This document shows positions 60,035 to 64,000 of a stretch of 64,000 nt of DNA, in pieces (the stretch's first letter is position 1; each line of letters begins with the position of its first letter). The stretch comes from Streptomyces sp. HUAS ZL42 (lineage in GTDB: Bacteria; Actinomycetota; Actinomycetes; Streptomycetales; Streptomycetaceae). The notes beneath the pieces were generated by a model that saw nothing but the letters and a program-made list of their open reading frames with translations, was not told the DNA's origin and searched no databases. Position numbers and translations under genes: made by a program. Location: assembly GCF_040782645.1 (NCBI RefSeq), contig NZ_CP160403.1:9769001-9833000 (forward strand), in the 5' to 3' direction.

Positions 60035-61186
60035 CCGCAGCACAGCGACGCCCTGGTCGAGCGCGCCTTCACCCATGAGCAGATGGGAAATACAGCAGAC
60101 GCTCTCGCTGACATGGACGAGGCGATCCGCGCCCGCCCCGATGCCTGGACACACGTGGTGCGCGGGCACATCAACCTGACAGCCGGACACCGCCCCGCAG
60201 CGCTCGCCGACTTCAACCACGCCCTCGAACTCGACCCCGAGCAGGAATGGGCACGCGCCAGCCGTGCCATGGTCCACCGCACCGAGGGACGGTACGAGAA
60301 CGCGCTGGCAGACCTGGACCGGGCGCTTGCCATCGACCCCGAGTACAGCTGGGCCCATGCGGAACGATCCCGGTGCCTGATGAGCTTGGAGCGGTGGGAC
60401 GAAGCGCTCCGCGACATGGCGCGGGCGGCCGATCTCGACTCCGAATCGCAGTGGCACCGTGCCCACTTCGCGGGCCTGCTCCTCGACCTCGGCCGGCACG
60501 GGGAGGCACTGCGGGAGGTGGACCGAGCTCTGGCCGACCCGAACGAACACGGACCACGAGACCGTGCCTGGCCCTACACAGTCCGAGCCTGGGCCCTGCA
60601 CGGACTCGGCCGCGAGACCGAAGCACTGGCCGACCTCGACCGCGCCATCTCCGTCGACGACAGCTACCTGCTCGCCTTCGCCATGCGCGGATGGCTGTTG
60701 TGGGAGGCGGGGCAACTTGCCGAAGCCGAACGCGACTTCGACCGCGTCCTTTCCGACCAACCGCCGTGGTCATGGGCGTACGGCGGCCGCGGCGCGGTCC
60801 GTCTGTACGCCGAGCGGTACGAAGACGCCATCGATGACTTCACGCAGTCCTTCACCCTCCAGCTCGGCATGACCGACGCCGAGAACCAGATCGCCCGTCC
60901 CCTCGTGGAACTGCTACGACAGCACCTGCCCGCGAACCGTACCCCCATCACTGCTGCGATCAGACTCGCAGCACTCCTCACCCACCAGCTGCAGTGGCCC
61001 GGCGCGACCCGGCAGGCGGCCTCCGTTCTGGCCCTGCGCCCAAGCCTGGGCCTGCTGACCGGAGGCACCCGACTACTGCGCCGCATCGCCACGGCACTCG
61101 ACGACCCACCCGAAGGCGCGGACACCAAACGAACCACCTGGACGCGGAAACTGCTGATGCCCCTCCTGCGTGCCCTCGACCCCTGA
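60035..61186 (+). CDS. TPR-repeat protein, 5' end removed by IS630
   Basis: The open reading continues to the IS junction (Q-H-S-D-A-L-V-E-R-A-F-T-H-E-Q-M-G-N), so the original start is lost; the first in-frame ATG is 60083 (367 residues). At least six TPR units follow with the pattern A-L-A-D-(F/L/M)-(D/N)-x-A-(I/L)-x-(L/A)-(D/R)-P. The C-terminal ~100 residues lie outside the repeats. TPR proteins mediate protein contacts; the missing N-terminus probably held the effector or ATPase part. It may still be expressed from 60083 but lacks a good ribosome site. Confidence 0.75.
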   Translation, partial: PQHSDALVERAFTHEQMGNTADALADMDEAIRARPDAWTHVVRGHINLTAGHRPAALADFNHALELDPEQEWARASRAMVHRTEGRYENALADLDRALAIDPEYSWAHAERSRCLMSLERWDEALRDMARAADLDSESQWHRAHFAGLLLDLGRHGEALREVDRALADPNEHGPRDRAWPYTVRAWALHGLGRETEALADLDRAISVDDSYLLAFAMRGWLLWEAGQLAEAERDFDRVLSDQPPWSWAYGGRGAVRLYAERYEDAIDDFTQSFTLQLGMTDAENQIARPLVELLRQHLPANRTPITAAIRLAALLTHQLQWPGATRQAASVLALRPSLGLLTGGTRLLRRIATALDDPPEGADTKRTTWTRKLLMPLLRALDP

Positions 61187-61220
61187 AGATCCCTGCCTGT
61201 GGTACTCGCCTGCCGGCCGG

Positions 61221-62081
61221 TCACAGTGTGGCGGGGCGGCCCCATTCGGTGTTCAGGACGACCTCGGCGTTGTGCACGAGGGGGCCGAGTTCGGCAGTGA
61301 TGAGGGTCTGTTTCGCTGCCCGGTCGAACAGGTCCAGTAGCTGGGTGTGGTTGAGGGAGCTCGGGTCTGTAAGCGAAGTGCGTTCGGGCAGGAGAGCTTC
61401 CTGGAGGTCGCGCAGGCGGCCGTACAGCACGGTGATGCTTTCGATGAGATCCTCAGATCGGTTGCCGCGTGCGCGTTCGCGGGCGTGGAGCAGCCGCTTG
61501 AGAAGCGTCGAGATCAGTTGTGCTTCGGCGTCGCCCTGGTACAGCAGGTGGTCGCGTGCGTCAATGTAGACGGCCAGGGCGTCGGAGAGGTCTTTGCCGA
61601 GTTCGTCGTACAGCCGCTTCCAGGAGCCCCGGGCATCAATCCTGCGCTGCTCCTCCTCTCTGTCCGCTCGACGCTGCGCCTCTTGGGCGTCCTGGCGCTG
61701 TTGATCCTCGGCGCGGTCGGTGAGCGTGTGGCGGCGCGCCCTGTAGAAGAACACTGCTGTGGCCGCTGCGCCGGCGGCTGCGCCGATGAGTGAGCCAAGC
61801 CCGGCGGAGAAGACGGGTGTTGGGATACCCCAGATGCTGTCCTGCGCGGATGGAGAGGTGTGCTCGGTGGGTAGACCGTTCTGGGAGGGGGCGGACGCCG
61901 TGGCGATGGCAGTAGCCGGCATCGTCGTTGAGGCGAAGGCGGTTTGCGGATGAAGCGGCATGGCGAGCGCGAGCACTGTGCTCGCGGCTGCAGATGCCTT
62001 CGCGAGACGTTGCCTTCGTGGCCCTCGGGTCCTCAGCAGTGCTTCTTGGGAGCTACGGCTAAGGTGGTTGGTTGGTGGCAT
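61221..62081 (-). CDS. Signal-peptide protein with internal TM and coiled coil
   Basis: A 286-residue protein. N-terminal signal-like region (A-S-A-A-A-S-T-V-L-A-L-A-M-P-L), Ser/Thr/Pro-rich stretch, then a TM helix near residues 92-112 (G-L-G-S-L-I-G-A-A-A-G-A-A-A-T-A-V-F-F) followed by a highly charged coiled coil (Q-R-Q-D-A-Q-E-A-Q-R-R-A-D-R-E-E) and a helical cytosolic domain. The ATG at 62081 has AAGGGGAC upstream. Layout (TM, basic patch, helical domain) recalls the small proteins at 10600 and 38748, but is longer. Function unknown. Confidence 0.75.
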   Translation of the reverse strand: MPPTNHLSRSSQEALLRTRGPRRQRLAKASAAASTVLALAMPLHPQTAFASTTMPATAIATASAPSQNGLPTEHTSPSAQDSIWGIPTPVFSAGLGSLIGAAAGAAATAVFFYRARRHTLTDRAEDQQRQDAQEAQRRADREEEQRRIDARGSWKRLYDELGKDLSDALAVYIDARDHLLYQGDAEAQLISTLLKRLLHARERARGNRSEDLIESITVLYGRLRDLQEALLPERTSLTDPSSLNHTQLLDLFDRAAKQTLITAELGPLVHNAEVVLNTEWGRPATL

Positions 62082-62212
62082 GTAGGTGTCCCCTTCTGCC
62101 CTTCCCCGGTCTGAAAGGTTCCTAGGCCCGGGGCCGGGGAATGGGCAGTCGTAATCAGCAGTTGTATCGGCTCATCCGGAAACGAGTCATATTCCTCGAT
62201 CTCTACGCTAAA

Positions 62213-62726
62213 GCCGGCACGCCGAATTCGGCCCGGGTTCGGTACGAGCGAGACATTTCAGCAATGTGCTCGATGCCCTTCTCACTGGAGTGCGTTGCAT
62301 CCGTTCTTTGGGCTGTCGTGGTCCGTGGGTATCACGGCCTCCGCTAAGACTGACGTCTACCGACACCCCGTGTCGGCGGAACAGTTCCATCCAATGAGGG
62401 CTCAGAAGAGTCGCATTGTTCTGCACGGAGATATCACAGTCGACCGTACCGCGCAGCAGTTGTCCCGAAGCTAGCAGGAGGTGTTCGATTCGGGTGCGGA
62501 CCGCGAGTAAGGGCTCGCCACCGTGCAGGATCACCCAAACCTGGCGCACGGCGTCCTGGCGACCGGTTTAGCCAGTTGATTGGTCTATGGCGGCCGTCGC
62601 CATGACGGATGGTCTGTGCCGCCAGGTGCGGTCCCTCAGTTCGTAGACGTAGCAGTGATCGCAGGCCAGATTGCACGGCTGGACGACCTTCCCCATCCAC
62701 TCCACGAAGGGCTTCACCTCCCGCAC
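62213..62726 (-). pseudogene. fxsB: FxsB-like radical SAM protein, N-terminal fragment, frameshifted
   Basis: From the GTG at 62726 (GAGGGGG upstream): V-K-P-F-V-E-W-M-G-K-V-V-Q-P-C-N-L-A-C-D-H-C-Y-V (4Fe-4S motif C-x3-C-x2-C intact). After V-M-A-T-A-A-I-D-Q the sense jumps to another frame near 62555 (V-R-Q-V-W-V-I-L-H-G-G-E-P-L-L) and reaches V-D-V-S-L-S-G before it is lost. This matches the start of FxsB radical SAM/SPASM proteins of the FXSXX-COOH system; the SPASM part is gone. Confidence 0.7.
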
Positions 62727-62940
62727 CTGCCCCCTCTGCACTACAGCGCTCGGGCTCCCGGCTGTCGTTCCCGGCGGATTGGACCATGGCTGCCTCCACC
62801 CTGTTGGGCTGCAGCGCATCCCGCCGGACCCTCTTCGTAGCCCGGCCCAGCGCACTGTCGGGCAGATCGTCCAGTTCTACAGCCGTGACACCGCTGAGGT
62901 GCACCACATCGAACTCCACGTCACTCGGCGGCATCTCCAT
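62727..62940 (-). pseudogene. FxsA-like precursor, decayed C-terminus
   Basis: The ATG at 62940 (GGGGGG upstream) opens M-E-M-P-P-S-D-V-E-F-D-V-V-H-L-S-G-V and continues with E-L-D-D-L-P-D-S-A-L-G-R-A-T-K-R-V. This resembles FXSXX-COOH precursor proteins, which carry L-D-x-L-P-D-S-x-L and lie directly before fxsB. The expected F-x-S-x-x end is not found; the frame instead runs on into fxsB, so the modified terminus appears lost. Confidence 0.5.
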
Positions 62941-63235
62941 GGACCCCCCGTGCTCGCTCGACCCGCGGAGGTCCGGGCGTGGCCCCGGACTCACGGGTGT
63001 GGACCTGCGTCAGGAAACAACTCAGCGCTCCGTATGCCGAGTTGCGGATGGTGTGGTGCTGTTCGGTTCTAGTCTCGGGGAAGCACAGAGACCAACGAGG
63101 AGCCAGCGGGCGAGGGCCGTCCGACCGCGTGCGTCTCGATCTGGTCAGCACTGCCAAACCCTCCCGTTCCACTCGGTGTTGGCACCTGTGCTACGCCAAG
63201 TCACCATGAGTCTTCTCTTCTTGGCGAGGTGACGC

Positions 63236-63695
63236 ATGGCGGCTACGACCACTCCTGGCCAGCGCGTTCCGGGGCCGGGTGCGAGGATAGGAGACGACGA
63301 TCTGCCCCCGTTGTTCCGTTCCAACGACCGGTGGGCGCTGAACCGTCAGAGCGAGTCGTTCCGGGCGACCAGGACCGAGCTGCCTCTGCTGCTCGTGGCG
63401 ACCGGCTGCGCCACTCTCGCCGACTGCTTCAACAGCCACGTTCTCACCGCTCTGTCCCCCCTGCTGTACGGCCTCACGGTGATCGCCGGCGTCGTCATCC
63501 GCCGGCGCCGGGCACGGGCCCACTGGCAGGCGCACCGCGACGCCGCCGAGACGGTGAAGTCGCTGGCCTGGCAGTACATGGTCCACGGCGGACCGCTGCA
63601 CTCCGCCGTCCCCGACCCCGAAGGACTGTTCCACCAGCAGTTGGAGGAACGGCTGTGCCCGCTGCGCCGGGTCGGCTGGCAGGAACCCTCCCACG
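63236..63695 (+). CDS. SLATT/DUF4231-type two-TM protein, 3' end replaced
   Basis: From the ATG at 63236: D-L-P-P-L-F-R-S-N-D-R-W-A-L-N-R, two TM helices (L-L-L-V-A-T-G-C-A-T-L, then L-Y-G-L-T-V-I-A-G-V-V-I) and W-Q-A-H-R-D-A-A-E-T-V-K-S-L-A-W-Q-Y. This is the pattern of DUF4231/SLATT proteins, proposed membrane effectors of nucleotide-signalled conflict systems. The open frame continues to 63850, but after about 63695 it is the reverse of an FxsT fragment, so the natural C-terminus is missing. A frame of 204 codons is still translatable. Confidence 0.6.
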
Positions 63696-64000
63696 ATCCC
63701 GGCACCCCCGTGTGTCCCGCCGAGCGTGTCGGCGATCCGGTTGGCTTCCTTTGCCGACAGTCCGTCCACCCTCCGGCGCAACAGGTTGATGGTTTCCGAC
63801 CTGATGAAGGAGTCAACCTCCATGGCGGCCTCGTTCTCCTCATGCGTTGACTGTCGTTCTGTGATGATGACGTGTGGGAAGGTACCGCTCCACTGTCGTG
63901 TCTCCCTGGTCCCTGCTTCGGCTCTCGCTGTCCGTGTCCTGGCTGTCGGTCACGTTGCCGAAAACCAGCAGCCAGCGACCATGTTGGCTGCGCCGCAGCG
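63696..64000 (-). pseudogene. FxsT-like NB-ARC fragment (runs off the window)
   Basis: On the minus strand: F-P-H-V-I-I-T-E-R-Q-S, M-E-V-D-S-F-I-R-S-E-T-I-N-L-L-R-R-R-V, and L-S-A-K-E-A-N-R-I-A-D-T-L-G-G. This is the sensor/GxP region of NB-ARC ATPases like the FXSXX-system TPR protein. Closer to the window end, R-W-L-L-V-F-G-N (Walker B-like) appears in a different frame, so at least one frameshift lies near 63900. The fragment ends at about 63696 against the SLATT gene. Confidence 0.55.

Noticed and set aside
62141..62347. Plus-strand frame of 68 codons
   Set aside because: It overlaps the decayed FxsB reading on the other strand, has no ribosome site and mixed composition.

Overview
The window is high-GC actinobacterial DNA, most likely from a Streptomyces chromosome. 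The evidence is strong third-position GC, GTG starts, ATGA/GTGA-coupled genes, and many typical streptomycete families: two TetR regulators, a SpoIIE-type phosphatase, DUF6292, DUF3618/DUF4235, FxsB and Helicase-Associated domains. No rRNA, tRNA or CRISPR array was seen. The region looks like an accessory island: intact operons alternate with insertion sequences (IS1182, IS630, IS21 and remnants of IS5-, IS1380-, ISL3- and IS4-like elements) and with broken genes.

Region 1 (1-7853) is a tightly coupled five-gene operon. Three diverged copies of one unrecognised protein family and one further unknown gene precede a 1073-residue protein with an N-acetylmuramoyl-L-alanine amidase domain at its N-terminus, a GH25 lysozyme domain at its C-terminus, and no signal peptide. 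Region 2 (8195-18258) holds a TetR/SRPBCC divergent pair with twin operators, two related single-TM proteins, a PAS-PP2C phosphatase, an XRE regulator divergent from an unknown gene, and decayed transposase and helicase genes. Region 3 (18369-24180) has a methyltransferase and an ApeA-like HEPN gene broken by a frameshift and by a clean IS1182 insertion, followed by more remnants.

Region 4 (24342-28922) is a TetR-controlled catabolic operon: metallo-beta-lactamase-fold protein, 14-TM MFS transporter, fumarylacetoacetate-hydrolase family protein, and a truncated CoA-transferase start. Region 5 (29133-38534) begins with fragments and then contains an unusual regulatory island: a small protein, a dual-XRE regulator, an HTH/coiled-coil membrane receptor, and a RES domain fused to an ECF-type sigma factor with small coupled partners. 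This fusion is the best candidate for an undescribed system.

Region 6 (38563-46996) contains istB remnants, a broken SUFU-domain gene, and an IS21-family element with a cargo gene. Its istA is split by a second mobile element encoding a serine recombinase, an HTH protein and a DUF5372 protein. Region 7 (47214-50266) is an envelope cluster (YihY, PAP2, holin-like, DUF3618, DUF4235). Region 8 (50698-58838) is a signalling cluster: CHASE-PAS histidine kinase, stand-alone receiver, hybrid kinase with two receivers and an HPt domain, and a coupled membrane GGDEF protein. Region 9 (58864-64000) has an IS630 that beheads a TPR gene, a secreted/membrane coiled-coil protein, and a decayed FXSXX-type locus (FxsA-like, FxsB radical SAM, SLATT and FxsT NB-ARC fragments).
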